Shown here: piece by piece, positions 1 to 12,521 of the stretch
Numbering within the stretch: the first letter of the stretch is position 1
Layout of the letters: every line of letters starts with the position of its first letter
Source of the DNA: Oenanthe sinensis
Lineage: Eukaryota > Streptophyta > Magnoliopsida > Apiales > Apiaceae
DNA length: 64,000 nt
Assembly (NCBI GenBank): GCA_028671895.1
Contig: CM053801.1
Location: 11,507,375-11,571,374 of the forward strand
Reading direction: 5' to 3'
Made by a program: the position numbers and the translations under genes
The notes under the pieces: model-generated
Seen by the model: the letters and a program-made list of their open reading frames with translations, nothing else
Told to the model about the DNA's origin: nothing
Database searches by the model: none

Positions 1-726
1 TGTTTAAAAAGCATAGTTACTATCCTGACAAAAAAAAACGTAGTTACTATATATAACATATTAACATCCAAATACCAATTATTAAACATGTCCAGGGGAT
101 GACGAAAATGAAGCGAAGTCATCCTTTTTAATATTATCTCCATCTCCATCTCCTTGTATATTGATATTGGTTCAATAGGGCAATGGTTCACCATAATCAT
201 GGTTATCATAGCGCCAAGTTGAGTCTTGACACCTCGAGAAGACTAGTCCCCTACTAGTCGTCTTTGTGACAACCATGATGATTTGTCGCTTTAGACTCAT
301 TATGTGTTAAAAGTAAAATACTGACATGGTTTGCTATTTGAAACTCAACACAGGTTGTTTAATTGATAGATCATTTTGTAGACATGAGACTCTGGATGAC
401 CTTAACTACATTATGATATGTCGCTCTATACTTGTAATGTGATGAAGTATGTATTAACGTGGTTTCAGTAATTTAGACTCAACACATTTCGTCTTTCTTA
501 TGATTTTCGTCATTTTAGTGATTTCCGATTGGTAAACATGTTATATTCGCATATATTGTTTGATGAGTAAACTTGCTTTACTCATTGCTCTGTCCACCCA
601 CTGATGCAATTTGGTAAAAACAGAAGCACTTAACATGTTGAATACGTCAAAGATGTTTTTTTTAGTTTTTCAATCTGTTGTCAATGTTGTTCTCAGTCAT
701 GACTTTTCTGATTATTTGTTTTCCAG
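1..726. other. Non-coding flank upstream of the VTT relic
   Basis: No coding exon is recognisable here. The expected 5' exons of the neighbouring VTT-family relic (N-terminal tail and first membrane segment) are not found, so they lie outside the window or are lost. The sequence just before 727 ends in a pyrimidine-rich acceptor (ttttccag), as for an intron. Confidence 0.5.
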
Positions 727-1666
727 AGAGCATTTGGCAATGTATGCAAATCATTATCCAACAAAGTTTGTAAAAGGAATTTTCCTGGTTGTTTTTAATG
801 CCACGGCCGGAGCTTCATCCTGCTATTTTCTGTCCAAATTAATTGGTAGACCCATAGTCAACTGGTTATGGCCTGAAAAGTTGAAACTTTTTCAGGGAGA
901 GGTAACCAGTGTTGTATTTTAACTTGTTAAATTTCCTCTTTTCTTGCATAAGAAAATGTAATGCTGAATTCCCGGAAATTGTCTTCTATTCTTGAATTTG
1001 CTATATATAAGTTCTCGTTTTATGGCTGTTATTCTAATTTAAACCTGGGTGAAGCAGATAGCAAAGCGTAGGGATAAGCTGCTCAATTATATGCTTTTCT
1101 TGAGAATTACTCCGACCTTGCCTAATCTTTTTATCAATTTGGCATCTCCGATTATGAATATACCTTTTCATGTGTTCTTTACTGCCACTGTGATCGGCAT
1201 TATTCCTGCTTCTTATATAACTGTTAGAGTAGGTATTCTCTGCTTCTACTTTCATCCATTTAGTTCAGATTTCTTAGTTGAGTTACTCCTAAAAAATGCC
1301 AAACATATATATCGACCGTAATATATTAGTTGTACTATGCTGTGTTGGCATTAATTGATTTGTTATCTAAATTATTAACTGGAAGGCTTGGATATCATAA
1401 CATATCAGGATGTTGTCTATGCTGAATCTGGGTCATATATAATGTCAGCTGCATATGCCATTTGACTTGGATCTACACCCAGTGTGTACTCTGACCAAAC
1501 TGCTGTGGTTGCACTTATTATCTTCAGGCTGGTCTTGCCCTTGGGGATCTGAAATCTGTCAAAGATTTATTATTTATATGATTTCAAGACATTATCTGTG
1601 CTTTTCCTCAATGGCTTTTGTTCCATACTTCCGACAATTTTAAAGAGGAAGCGGATATACGAATAA
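727..1666 (+). pseudogene. Broken SNARE-associated Golgi / VTT-domain membrane protein gene
   Basis: Three exon pieces can be read: 727-901, 1058-1228 and 1528-1666, joined by GT-AG introns. They encode the second half of a plant VTT (TMEM41/DedA-like) protein. Visible landmarks are NATAGASSCYFLSKLIGRP, then AKRRDKLLNYMLFLRITPTL, then AGLALGDLKSVKDL and the basic tail KRKRIYE. Two lesions are visible. In the first piece YPTKFV runs straight into KGIFLVV, where family members carry roughly 38 more residues including a membrane helix and the PGT motif. In the last piece about 7 extra bases after KDL shift the frame and give a TGA at 1579-1581. Removing them on paper restores the usual DLYDF junction. 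The 5' exons are not in the window. Family members are multi-pass proteins of the ER/Golgi. The family call is secure. Pseudogene status is inferred from the two lesions. Confidence 0.75.
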
Positions 1667-2174
1667 AAGCTGGTGTGTGAGCCTGCAATCATCACAAGAT
1701 TCTTTCCATACTGATATATGATCTGATGCTTATATCGTGCAACTTGAGAAGGAACTTGGTTCACAATGTGGTAGGCCTCTAGTTTGATACTGCAGTACCA
1801 TCCAGCACAGGACTGCATCTTGTGGGTCATTTTTATAAAACAAATGCGGAATTTGTTAAATTGTTGCCACACGTATGTCTTCTAACCACATCATCCATCT
1901 TGCGATAATCTGGACAACTAGATGCCAGAAATCCTGTATTTTATCGGTCGTTAGAATAGTAAGTGTAGCAGTTATATGCATACATGTTAGTGGCTTTCTT
2001 TTTTTAATTAAGATATGAGTCATATAGGTGACTGTTTTAGGTGCAAAAACATATTATATTGATCTAAACAACAGAAGGCTTTTCTCTTATATAAACTGCT
2101 GTACCTCAAGCTTGTAAGTTGTACCTCTTATCATTTCCTTTCTAAGCGGCTTTAAATGCCTGCGTACAATAATA
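1667..2174. other. Spacer between VTT relic and CPK gene
   Basis: Probable former 3' untranslated sequence of the VTT relic, then AT-rich spacer. No gene seen. Confidence 0.4.
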
Positions 2175-2340
2175 CGCCCTCTGTTCTTTTTTTTTTATTT
2201 TATGTGCATAGTTAAAGTTATTATTTTTCAAAAAAAATCTGGAAAAAAAATATGTAATCAAAAATTTAATTTATAAAAAAAATAATTAAAAATAATGATT
2301 TTTAATTTAATTAAAAAAAATAATTAAAAAACAGAGGGAG
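2175..2340. mobile_element. Stowaway-like MITE
   Basis: A 166-bp AT-rich element begins CGCCCTCTGTTC and ends GAACAGAGGGAG-like (aaacagagggag), flanked by TA on both sides. The terminal inverted repeat and TA duplication are those of Tc1/mariner-type Stowaway MITEs. The interior is almost only A and T and has no coding capacity. Confidence 0.6.
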
Positions 2341-2761
2341 TATATTTTTTCAGTGAAAACATGTTTTCCTAATATTATATTTCCTAAATAAGTATTTGGG
2401 AATAAGATTCTCCAAAAAGAAAAAAAGGTACAAGACTATTTAAAAATGCAAATCTGTGAGGAAAAGGAAATATATAAACATACATATCACATAAGTTTTC
2501 CGCGGCAAAATGCTGTGGTATTCTAGGTGTAATATTTCAAATTAATTATTTCATGTCGTATTTCATCGAATTATGTTATAAAGAAGTATCAACTATTAAA
2601 AGATAAAAAATGTGACCAGAACTATATTAAATATACATGCAAAAGATAAGATGGGATTTATATAGTATACATATAGTTTTTTGGAACTGTTCTTATTGCC
2701 AACTTCAGCTTTCAACTTTGTCAGTAGAGGCATTAGCATTTTCTAAATTTTTATGAGAAGC

Positions 2762-5700
2762 TCATGTTTTTCTCAAAGAGTCAATAGCTCCGTCAAGACC
2801 TGTGGAGTCTGTAGCTCCTAAAGCTTCGGCCAAGTTAAAGTTCAGATTGCCCCTCATGCTTCTGCTCCCAATCCCTCCATCACCCTTCCTCATCATTGTA
2901 GCAAATTCATTGTAATCTATACGTCCGTCCTGCAACAAAAGGGAAAAACAAGAAAGGTTATGACTCTTATTATGAAACTATTGTTTTACAACAAGACCTA
3001 AAAAAATTATAAACCATACAGGTTTCATTTGCAAGAAACTACAAGATTCATGGAGCCATAGACCAAGGCCTTATAAATAATATATAACGAATGAGTATGC
3101 TCTAAGGGTGGGGGGACAACAATTGATACACTCTCTCCTCATGTTAATAAGATCTTGATAGTTTGAATCTCAGTTAAAACATGCAACAAGGGGAAAAACA
3201 ATGGACGCCATCTCTCTTCATGGTCATACGAGCTTGATAGTTAGAATCTCAATTGAGACATGTGCTTGTGACAGTGTGAATATTAATTATTGCAATTGAC
3301 TGTGACCAAAGAAGAAACAATGAATTGATTTCAACCAGGAAACTCTTCTATAAAGTCATATAATGCAAATGAGTAATATGGAAGGAAAATCTTACATTAT
3401 CCATATCAATTTCATTAATAATCTCGTCCAGTTTAACCTCATTGAGACCAAAATCTTTGCACGCCTGTTGCAGCTCATCAAAGGTTATGTAACCACTCCC
3501 ATCCTTGTCAAAGAAAGTAAATGCTCTAACCAAGTTCTCCTCCCTTTCCATCTTGTTAATGTGCAAGGTAGCAGCGAGAAATTCTCCATAATCAATTGTG
3601 CCACTGTTGTCAATATCAGCCTGCCAGTGAAATGGACAGATGGTTTAAGTGAATAGATTGAACCATTTAGTTATTTTGTAAATGTTGATAGTTCAGATTA
3701 ATTTAGAAAAAATTATACACAAATTGTTTATAATATGTACCGCGTTCATAAGATCATGGATCTCAGACTCCATTAGATTAGACCCTACTCTTTTCAATCC
3801 ATGTTTCAGCTCCTCGAATGTTATAGTGCCACTATTGTCTGTGTCTATCATTCTGAACAATTGCTTTAAGCCACCAATTTCTTCTTCAGAAAGACTTTCT
3901 GCTATGACCTGTAATGTAAATAGCAGTTTAGACAGAGAATCATGTAAAGCTGCACATGTTACTTCATACATTGACAGAAAAAGTTTTCAGTCAAGATTCT
4001 GGTCTCAGACTATCATAGCTTATCCTTTCCGGTGCTTAAAATGAAAAGTTCATGCTCCGTCGTTGCACATTTAATACTGTAAGGAGTTTTATTATGCATT
4101 GTTTACACTTATAAACTTATGCTAGGTGTATTTAGCTTCTGTACATTGCTAGTGTCAACTGGCCTAATTTATGTCTTTTTAGAATCATGATCCACAGTAT
4201 ACGTGTTTAAATATTTTCATTTTCTGCATCATTTGTCAAATCTTGTCATAACATGGCTCTACCAAATCAACATCAAGTAATTTTTGAATAATTCTGGACT
4301 AGGATGGTGCTGCTCTGCTTAAAACTAGGCTAGGAAAAGCCCCCCCCCCCCCCCCCTACTCTAGGGTGCTTACACATTTCTCTGAAAAAGGAGAATACAT
4401 ATTTCTTATGTTTTACGGGTATGGGATGGGATCTTTGTTTCTGGGCTCTCAGATCAGACTGGACTTAGGTTACCTACTTACTCAAGCTGTGAATCCTCAT
4501 AAGAGGAAAGCAGCAACTTTCTATTTATAGAAGGTAGATTAGTTCTTCTAAAGCTTACTATTTTAGCATAATCTGCACAACTTGCACAATATTCACGATA
4601 AGTTTCACTCAAGTATGGGAGGTACTGATTGATAGCATTGGTAATTCAAAATCGCAAAATATGCAGAAGGTCATCTACAAAGGTAAACATACACGCAAAG
4701 CCATCTTTTTTAGCTTGTTCATAGCTGAGAACTGCTTCAGTCGTGTCAGAACTGCAGAATCCAAGGGTTTGTCTGGGGCAACCCTGTCATCCACGATCCA
4801 AGGATGACCTGATATGAACTCTTGCATTGTCAAGAAGAACATTGACAAAAAAAAAAGAGCTTCTACATCAAAGTAACACACATATACTTGCTAGTAGTTG
4901 CTAACAAACACATATGGCTCACATAAGACTTCATAGGCAGTTATTCTATCTCTTGGACTTCTCTCAAGCATCTTCCGTATTAAATCTTTGGCACTTTCTG
5001 AAATCTGTGGCCACGGATCAGATTCAAAATCTAGTTTCCCTTTTAAAATCTGTCTAAAAATACCAGAGTCGGTTTCTGCAGAAATCATGCACATAAAGCA
5101 AAAAACATACACCACCACAATGAGTACACACTTGTAATAAATTGGTACACTCAGCATTTCATAGTTTTTAACTCTGTAGTACCTGCCCAAAAGGGAGGAA
5201 CTCCACACAGTAAGATGTATAAAATAACGCCAGCACTCCATACATCAATTTCAGGACCATAATATTTATACAACACCTCAGGAGCAACATAATAAGGACT
5301 TCCAACAACATCAGAGAGATATTGACCTGGATGTAAAACAATGTATGAGTATAGAATAGAAAGTGATGTTAGTTTTTAGGTTCTACATAACAAAAAAAAG
5401 GGACATAAGATAACAGAAACTAATAGTCATGGTACACCAATAAAATTGAATCTAGATGTATATAAAAATTTATAATGCTCCTTTAAAAAGATAGTCACTT
5501 TTATTCAGCAAACAAAAAAGAGTCACTTTCACATATGTGAATATACAGTGTTCAGAGTGATTTCTCATATAAACTCTGACAGAGCACTAAAAAGAATGGA
5601 GCTGCTACCAAAGAGGATGAAAGCTAGCTTGGGGTTATACATATCAATTTTACCAGCAAAATCAAGCACGGGTCACATTGGATCCAAGACACGTATTCAG

Positions 5701-7360
5701 GGTGCTTTCTCTAAATTTTAGGCGGCATAAGCTAAACCTTGCTGCCCTTATATGTTGGACCTATATTTTGCTAGTGCAGCTTTACGAAGAACCTTTAAGT
5801 ATGATTTCCCCTTTTAATGCAATAATTTATATTTCCCCATATAGAACATTATATGCTCGAGCACAAGGAAGTGCAGGAGGATAGTTACTCTACAATTCAA
5901 ACCACCAGGTATTAAACAGAAATTGTCTCAAATAAAAAAGTTAAAATAGTGAATAGCATTACTAGAAAATGGAAATATACAATTTGCAAAAGAAAAACAA
6001 GGAACCTAGTGGCAATTACTGCATCAAGGGCCTATCCAGTCTATCACTTAATAAGAAATATTCAGCATTACAAATGCAGTACACTTATGTCAAACTTCCA
6101 ATCAAACCAAACCAAACATACTCCCTGTATCCCACTCCAACAAGGGGTCTGGGGAGGGTAAAAATATGTGTGGCTTTACCCCTACACTCCAAGGACTCAA
6201 GGAGTACTTAAGTACTAGCTAGTAGTCTCATATAATGTAATAAACATATTATACAAACTTATTGCATAAAGAATGTAAAGGAAAATGATAAGAAGGTGAT
6301 TTCAAAGAGTACTAGAGTACCAGAGATAGAAAATATGCTAACCACTTGTCCACAAAGCGGTCAAAGTCAGAAAAGAATAGTCTTTAGTTCCCATAATTTT
6401 TTTGTGGAATTATTATTCCCGGACTATAACCTATGTACTTACTCTAATCGTTTATAAATAGTCAAGATCAAACAACTTCTTCAATTATTTGTCTATTTAC
6501 TCAAAACTTATACTATATCTGTCTTTAACTTAGAACATGAATTAAATTTCAATCATTTTTCAACTTATTGCTAAGGAATAATTAATAACTTAAAATTAAA
6601 GTGATAAAACTACTAGTACTATACAGAAGAGGATAAGTATGACCGAGTCGGTGGAAGTTGTAGATAGTGCAGGAAACATTAAAGTAAAGAAAGGGAACAA
6701 AAGCCATCAAAGAATCACCTACCTTCCAATTCAATCATATAATCAAATCAAGAAAATCAATGGGAAAACTAAAAAACTCAATTAAAATACAGAGGAAATG
6801 AAGAGCTGACCAGGCTTGTAGAACACAGACAAACCAAAATCAATAGCCTTAAGTTTAGCATCTTCACTAGGAGAATCAAACAAGAAGTTCTCAGGCTTAA
6901 GATCTCTATGCATAACCCCAAGAGCATGACAACCCTCCACAACATTAACAATAGTCTTCATCAACACTGCAGCTTCCTTCTCACTATAATGACCCTTTTG
7001 TACAATCCTATCAAAAAGCTCACCACCTTTGCACAACTCCATTACAAGATGTACACACAAATTATCTTCATAAGTAGCTTTGATCCTAACTACATGTGCA
7101 TGTTCAGATAAATGATGCATCATTTGTATCTCTCTCCATACATCTTCATAATCATCTTTACATAAAAGCTTTCGTTTGGCAATCGATTTGCATGCAAAAT
7201 CTTCACCAGAAGACTTCTCTGTGCAAAGATATGTTGTTCCAAATTGGCCTTGTCCTAGTTTTTTACCAACTAAATAGTGATCACTGAGTCTTGGTGTTTG
7301 ATGAGGAAGAACTTGTTTCGTGGGCTTTGAGCTTGGTGAAGCTCCTGATGGTCTCTTCAT
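2762..7360 (-). CDS. CPK: Calcium-dependent protein kinase, CPK4/CPK11 type
   Basis: Seven exons can be joined with GT-AG sites: 7360-6811, 5326-5183, 5075-4923, 4808-4693, 3908-3741, 3620-3396 and 2929-2762. They give 507 residues. The kinase domain starts near residue 29, with the glycine loop GQGQFGTT (36-43), ATP lysine K58, catalytic HRDLKPEN (151-158) and DFG (174-176). A junction segment reads LKQFSAMNKLKKMALRV. Four EF-hand loops begin at about D343, D379, D415 and D449, all with canonical acidic positions. The protein is a calcium sensor and Ser/Thr kinase in one chain. The N-terminus begins MKRPSG, so it lacks the MGxxxC acylation signal, as in the cytosolic/nuclear Arabidopsis CPK4/11/12 group. 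Conserved pieces such as AETDSGIFRQIL and DIDNSGTIDYGEF also fit that group. The reading frame is intact. The exact orthologue is not decided. Confidence 0.95.
3138..3262. repeat. Imperfect tandem duplication in CPK last intron
   Basis: Two imperfect copies, offset by about 78 bases, share a core like cttgatagttngaatctcag followed by an acatg motif. They lie wholly inside the intron between exons 6 and 7 of the kinase gene. No function is apparent. Confidence 0.4.
4340..4356. repeat. Poly-C tract of 17
   Basis: An uninterrupted run of 17 C lies in the CPK intron between exons 4 and 5. Such runs are rare in AT-rich plant introns, and its length may be inexact in the assembly. Confidence 0.8.
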
Positions 7361-7499
7361 GGCTGGTGTTTTTGTTCTTAGATTAGATCAAGATTTTTCA
7401 TCTCTTTTTTTCTTGTTTAGTTCTTTTTTTTATCAAGAAAGCCTGGTTTGCAGGGAAGAAAGTGTGATGGATCCTTCTCTATGTTCACATTATTAAAAA

Positions 7500-7540
7500 A
7501 AATCTCTCTCTGTATATATATTATATTAAATAAATAAATA
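7500..7540 (-). promoter_or_regulatory. Candidate TATA region of CPK gene
   Basis: On the minus strand a TATAATATATATA-like stretch lies about 150 bases before the CPK start codon. It is followed by a CT-rich leader (ctcttttttt on the plus strand side). The position fits a core promoter. No transcript evidence is available. Confidence 0.3.
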
Positions 7541-8631
7541 GGTTTGACATTAGTATATTTTCAATGCATCTAATGAGTCACTCAATTATCATACATGAAG
7601 TGTTCTTTTTTAATCCTAAATTCAAGTTGAAAGCATTAACATTAGAAAATAAATACTGATATCAGTAATATGTACTATTAACTTGCATAATCTAATGTTC
7701 TATATAAAAAAAGAGTAAATTAAATTTTGGTGGCCAAAATTTGTATCAAATTTCAAAATGATGACTCTATTTTGAAGTTTGTAAATTGGTGGCTAGAATG
7801 TGTTTTAGGTTTTTAAAATAGTGGCTCTAATTTCAGATTTATATATCGGTGACCATTATTTTCACCGAATTATAAAAAGGTGATTGTATTTTAATAGTTT
7901 GACAATAAAAAATTAAAATTATATAATATTATGTGGAAAATATGAAGTTAAAATTTTAAAAATATTTTTGATGACTAATAAATAATTTTAAAATTTAAAA
8001 TATGTAGTCGAGATTGAATAATTTACGGGCTGTATAATGTTGTTTTAAATATTTTTTTACCTTAAAAATGCATTCATAATCAATATCTAAAAAGTGTTAA
8101 ACTAAAGTTCGAGTGAGTTTGTTGAGTTAAATTTGAACTAGTCGATATGAATTAATTATAATTTTATGGTTGATACAATAGTTATATGTTATCAAAATTA
8201 TTTTTAAAATTATTAAAAATTTCTTTAATTTTTTATATTTGTTATTTGACTTATTTTATTAAAAACACAAATATCGTTTTGAAATTCGGTGATAACTATG
8301 ACCGACATTATGTAACTCCCAAAATAGAACCAGTATTTTAAAAACCTAATTAAAAAGTTGATAACCGATTTACAAATTGGTAAAAAGTGATTTCCCAAGT
8401 ATGATATATAATCCAATAAAAAGTGATAATAATAATATTTATATTGGAATTTGGTATCATTTAAATACTACGCGGTTAAGATATTTTCAGTTGATAATTG
8501 GATCACCACCTCAAAAATTAATATTACAAAGAAGCATATAATCTGGCAAACTATTACTACTTACTAGGACGAGGAGTGGTAAGCTTGAGAGTCTGAAGCA
8601 GATATAGAGCTGCATTATCTAAACAACTTAC
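7541..8631. other. AT-rich spacer, possible old repeat
   Basis: No gene is seen. The stretch around 7720-8400 has phrases such as aaattggtggctagaa and their loose inverted echoes (accgatttacaaattgg near 8366-8382), which suggests a decayed inverted-repeat element. Its ends could not be fixed. Confidence 0.3.
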
Positions 8632-8747
8632 TCAGTCACTGAAAAATGAAAATTCATCACCACACGGAACTGAATCTGCAGTTGGCAAGGTCCGTGCAAG
8701 ACTTCTCACTTGTTCTTGATCGTGTCCCGCATTGAGTGCTCGATTTT
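8632..8747 (-). other. Possible terminal coding exon of an unknown gene
   Basis: After an acceptor-like ttcctttcag, the minus strand has an open frame of about 38 codons, including RALNAGHDQEQVRSLARTLP and ending DEFSFFSD then TGA. The residue mix looks protein-like and is GC-richer than its surroundings. I do not recognise the family. An upstream exon could lie near 8905-9100, where another minus-strand frame is open, but no convincing join was found. It may be a relic. Confidence 0.3.
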
Positions 8748-9730
8748 CTGAAAGGAATAACAAACACGATAGTAGTTCACCAACAAGCAGCTAACAAACT
8801 CTAACAGAACTACATGTTTTACAAGCAGGTACATATGTATAATTTTGTACAGGTATCATTCTAGGTAGCTAGAGCATGTTGAATATGACGTGATGCAATT
8901 AAGACCTTGTAACACTTCGGTTTTGGAATAGTCTGTCAAAAAATCTCATAACAGTGCATATTGATGTAAATAAGCTACTCAATATACTACAGCAAATTTC
9001 TATAGTGATCCTCATACTACTGCGAACTGCAGCATGCCGAATTGAGCCTTTCCGCATGCTTCTTTTGAGCCTAACCAAAGTTTTCATATGGATTGGTTGG
9101 GATGACTGAAAATGTAAGGAATGGAATGAAATATGAACTGTGATTTGGATAAGAGTTTAAAATTTTCATTCCTTCTTCGGTTCAATTCTTAACTTAAACT
9201 AGAGTTCAAACCGCCTACGAGAAGTAATAGTAGCTAAAATGTACACTATTATTTTCCAAAATAATACAAAGGAAAAGCTCAACGAAAATTATAATCCGCT
9301 GCTATTACCAGCAGATCGAAGTGCACTTACAACAAACGTATATCTTAGCACTTGCTAAAACGACTTACAAACTAACGCGTTGATAGAAGGTAAGGGTTAT
9401 GATTACAAAATAATACGGAGTACAAAATATTTCCACTCCTTTAACATAATCTAAGCTATAGACAGTAGAGGCTGCTATTGTATGACACCAATTTAGGCTC
9501 GTGGTGGTCTAATAATCTGTCTTTTGCCCCTTCCTGTTAACATTATTCTCGGTGATCAATTGGGTATGTAGTGCTCTTTAATTAATATTATTTTCAATCG
9601 TTTACACTGCAGTCCCTACATTTGAGGTTATATTTGCAGAATTATATATACAATCTAATTTCATTATGCATATCTTATATATCTTCCACCAGAGCCGGAT
9701 CACGACGATAATATAAGTTGAGGAAGCTTG
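8748..9730. other. Spacer, no assured gene
   Basis: Moderately AT-rich. A short minus-strand open frame at 8899-9087 is not recognised. In a neighbouring frame it shows a broken stretch with internal stops. Nothing else is supported. Confidence 0.3.
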
Positions 9731-10108
9731 CTGAAGTGCAGTGACGGAGGCATGAATATAATTTAAGGGGAGCCAAATTTTATTTTAACAAAAAACGAGA
9801 ACACAGTAAAACACCAGACAATCTAGTATTTCAATCAACCAAATTCCAACTAAACAAAATAAGACAATAGATAATTTGATATGGAAACAAAATATAATAG
9901 GCATCAAATACTTTAGTTTAAGGCAGAATACGACCAGGTAATACATTAATGAATCACATGCAAATAACTTTAATACTCCTGGAATGTACAAAAAACTGCC
10001 TTGCCCAGTGTCCAGACCTGAAAAATAACCAAATTACATTAATGCAAAATAAAAGATAAAGTACAGAATATTGTAATTTAACTTGAAAAATAGAAAAAAG
10101 TTCACATT

Positions 10109-11708
10109 TTATAAAATATTTATGCGATTCTTCGTACATTGGAATCGTTTGTTAATGTCATCATTTTTTACTTTAAGATAGACATATCTCTCAATGTACG
10201 CCACTAAAAGATCGTTCAACCAATCATCCCCAATTCGATTCTGCAACATATTCTTAACTATACTCATGGCAAAAAATGCACTTTTCACCCTGCTGTCGCA
10301 GCTGGTAAAAGTAAAGTCAACTTCAAAAGCTTATAAACTAGTGGATGGATCACATGTTTTCCCGTCTCAACCATTTTTCTACCAAGTCCCGCAATTCCTT
10401 CAAGTTCTAAAAATCTATCGTCGGTGCTTACATCATCATAATAAGTACAAAGTGACCATTTGAGTTCCATTAATTGAATTGGAAAAAATTCAAATGGATA
10501 TAACTTAGCAAAATTTATTAATTTTTCACTGTCAAAAGCACAAAAAGAATTTTGTGGATCAAGACATCTCATTCCCAAAATTAACTCCATACTAATTTTT
10601 CCAAAACGATCATTTAAACATTGAAGTTGGATATCTATGATTGTATTGAATGTGTCAAATCGATAGTGATGGAGATTTGTCAAAGTCTCGATTTAGCGGC
10701 GTTTTCTTCTTGGATCAATGAAAAGATCACTCATGTCAACTCCCACAATATCATGTTTCTTACAAAAGGTAGTAACTTCATTTATTAATGACTCCCACCC
10801 ATCACTTCTCATCTTAGATAATAAACTCTTAGTACCATTTACAAGTTTCATGGCATTCACAATATCTTGATCTTTTCTTTGTAGTGCCCGTGACAACTCA
10901 TTACTAATTCCCAAAATATTAGCCATAAATTGCAAGAAGAATATAAAGTCAAAATGTTGCATGTTGGTTAACATCATTCCCGCATTACCTCGAAGATCTT
11001 TATCTTTAGTTTGTTCTTCAATGTCTTCAAGTACATCAATAACGGGACTAAACAATCTAATCAAACTCAAAAGTGTGGAATAATGTGAACCCCATCGCGT
11101 ATCTCCCGGTTTTTTCAATGTTGCCTCTTGGTTCAAACCTCTCCCCGTCAAAATTTCACCACTACAAATATTTTCAAACACTTCATTAGCTTGTTTGTCT
11201 CGAAGCAAATCATGTCTCTTGCATGATCCGACCACAACATTAATTATGTGTGATACATGAGTAAAACATATCGAAACTTTCTTATCTTTGTGCATTACAT
11301 TGACTAGTGCCAATTGCAATTGATGAGCAAAACAATGAACAAAAAAGGCACACGGATTCTCCTTTAAAATCAAACTCTTCAATCCATTGAATTCTTCTTG
11401 CATATCAATAACTCCATCATAACCTTGTCCCCGTATTATTTGGTCGGCTTTCATGCATTTTGTATGCATACTATTGTGATCTCCAACATGAGCTTGTCTA
11501 TAATTAGTGAAACCTTCAGAGACAAACGTATCACCGCCACTTTGACCCCACACATAGGCTTAAAAAGATAACAATATAAACAATATACCGAATTTTCAGA
11601 AATGTTATACTCAAGCCAAGTAGAATAATCTTCATACCAACCCAAAATAAATCTACGATTTGTATTTCCACATTTTCTCCAAGGAAAATTCACTTTCGAT
11701 TGACACAT
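10109..11708 (-). pseudogene. TTF-finger hAT transposase relic (copy 1)
   Basis: Pieces of a plant hAT transposase with an N-terminal TTF-type zinc finger can be followed. The finger region (WYEDYSTWLEY, CLYCYLF) is at 11708-11560. HVGDHN, then RGQGYDG and the HCFAHQLQLALV block follow, then GDTRWGSHYSTLLSLIRLF. At the end is the hAT C-terminal dimerisation block (SAFFAMSIVKNM, IGDDWLNDLLVAYIER). Lesions seen: a frameshift near 11560, loss of roughly 200 residues between KCMKA and IRGQGYDG that removes the first catalytic aspartate region, an in-frame TAA after PRRKRR, and a frameshift after LLPAATA. It cannot make active enzyme. Its layout matches copy 2 at 46594-48996. Confidence 0.85.
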
Positions 11709-12210
11709 AATGTTCGAAGGAAGATAGATATAGATTCAACAACACATAATGGAAACATCATTATGACACCAAAGTATATATTTATTTAACTAACAGCCAA
11801 ATGAAGTAGTGAGGAAGGAAGCAATATATTCATTTCTTGCAGTTCACAACAACTTTCGAGAAAAGGACATCAGTATATAGCAGTTCAACAAAATTAATGA
11901 ATTTAATTAGCACTAAATGTAAGTGAATTTTATATGTATAAGAATTACAAACCTGCAATGTACCACGAGGGATGGGAACTACCTCCCATTTATCCCTGAA
12001 AGTCTCTCTAATGCCCTTACAACCTGCAAACAAGATTACAAAGAGTTATATTTTTTCATCTCTTCCACACTACTTTACAAACACTCTTCAAAGATATGAA
12101 TTTGAATGATTGACGCATTAAGATAAATGTCCATCAAGTAAACAGATCAAGCACACACCTAAAACTCATTCCGACACATACACTAGCTTAAACATTATAC
12201 AGTATATTAA

Positions 12211-12521
12211 GTGCTTGTTTGGTTAATCACAGGACATGACTTCCATGGGAAGTTGTATTTCCTAGGTATTTATTTTTTCCTTAATGAAATTCCTAGGAAG
12301 TACAAAATCATGTTTGGTTGATATGTAGGAAGTTGTACTTCCAGGGAAGTGCAAGTGCAAGTCACCTAAAGGAGAGTAGGTAAGCAATTTCCCATGTTTT
12401 GTGAGAACTCACACTTCCAAGGAATTTTTACTTCACATGCAAGTGTCAGCCAAATAATATTATATATTCTCACTTCCTAGGATGTTAAAGTTCTTGGGAA
12501 TTGTAATGTCTACCAAACCTC
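12211..12521. mobile_element. Harbinger-like MITE inside hAT copy 1
   Basis: A 311-bp element starts GTGCTTGTTTGGTT and ends with the partial inverse TACCAAACCTC, flanked by TAA on each side (12208-12210, 12522-12524). Internal direct echoes of gaagttgtacttcc-type sequence occur. The 3-bp duplication and TTTGG/CCAAA ends suit a PIF/Harbinger-type MITE, but the inverted repeats are imperfect. Confidence 0.5.
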
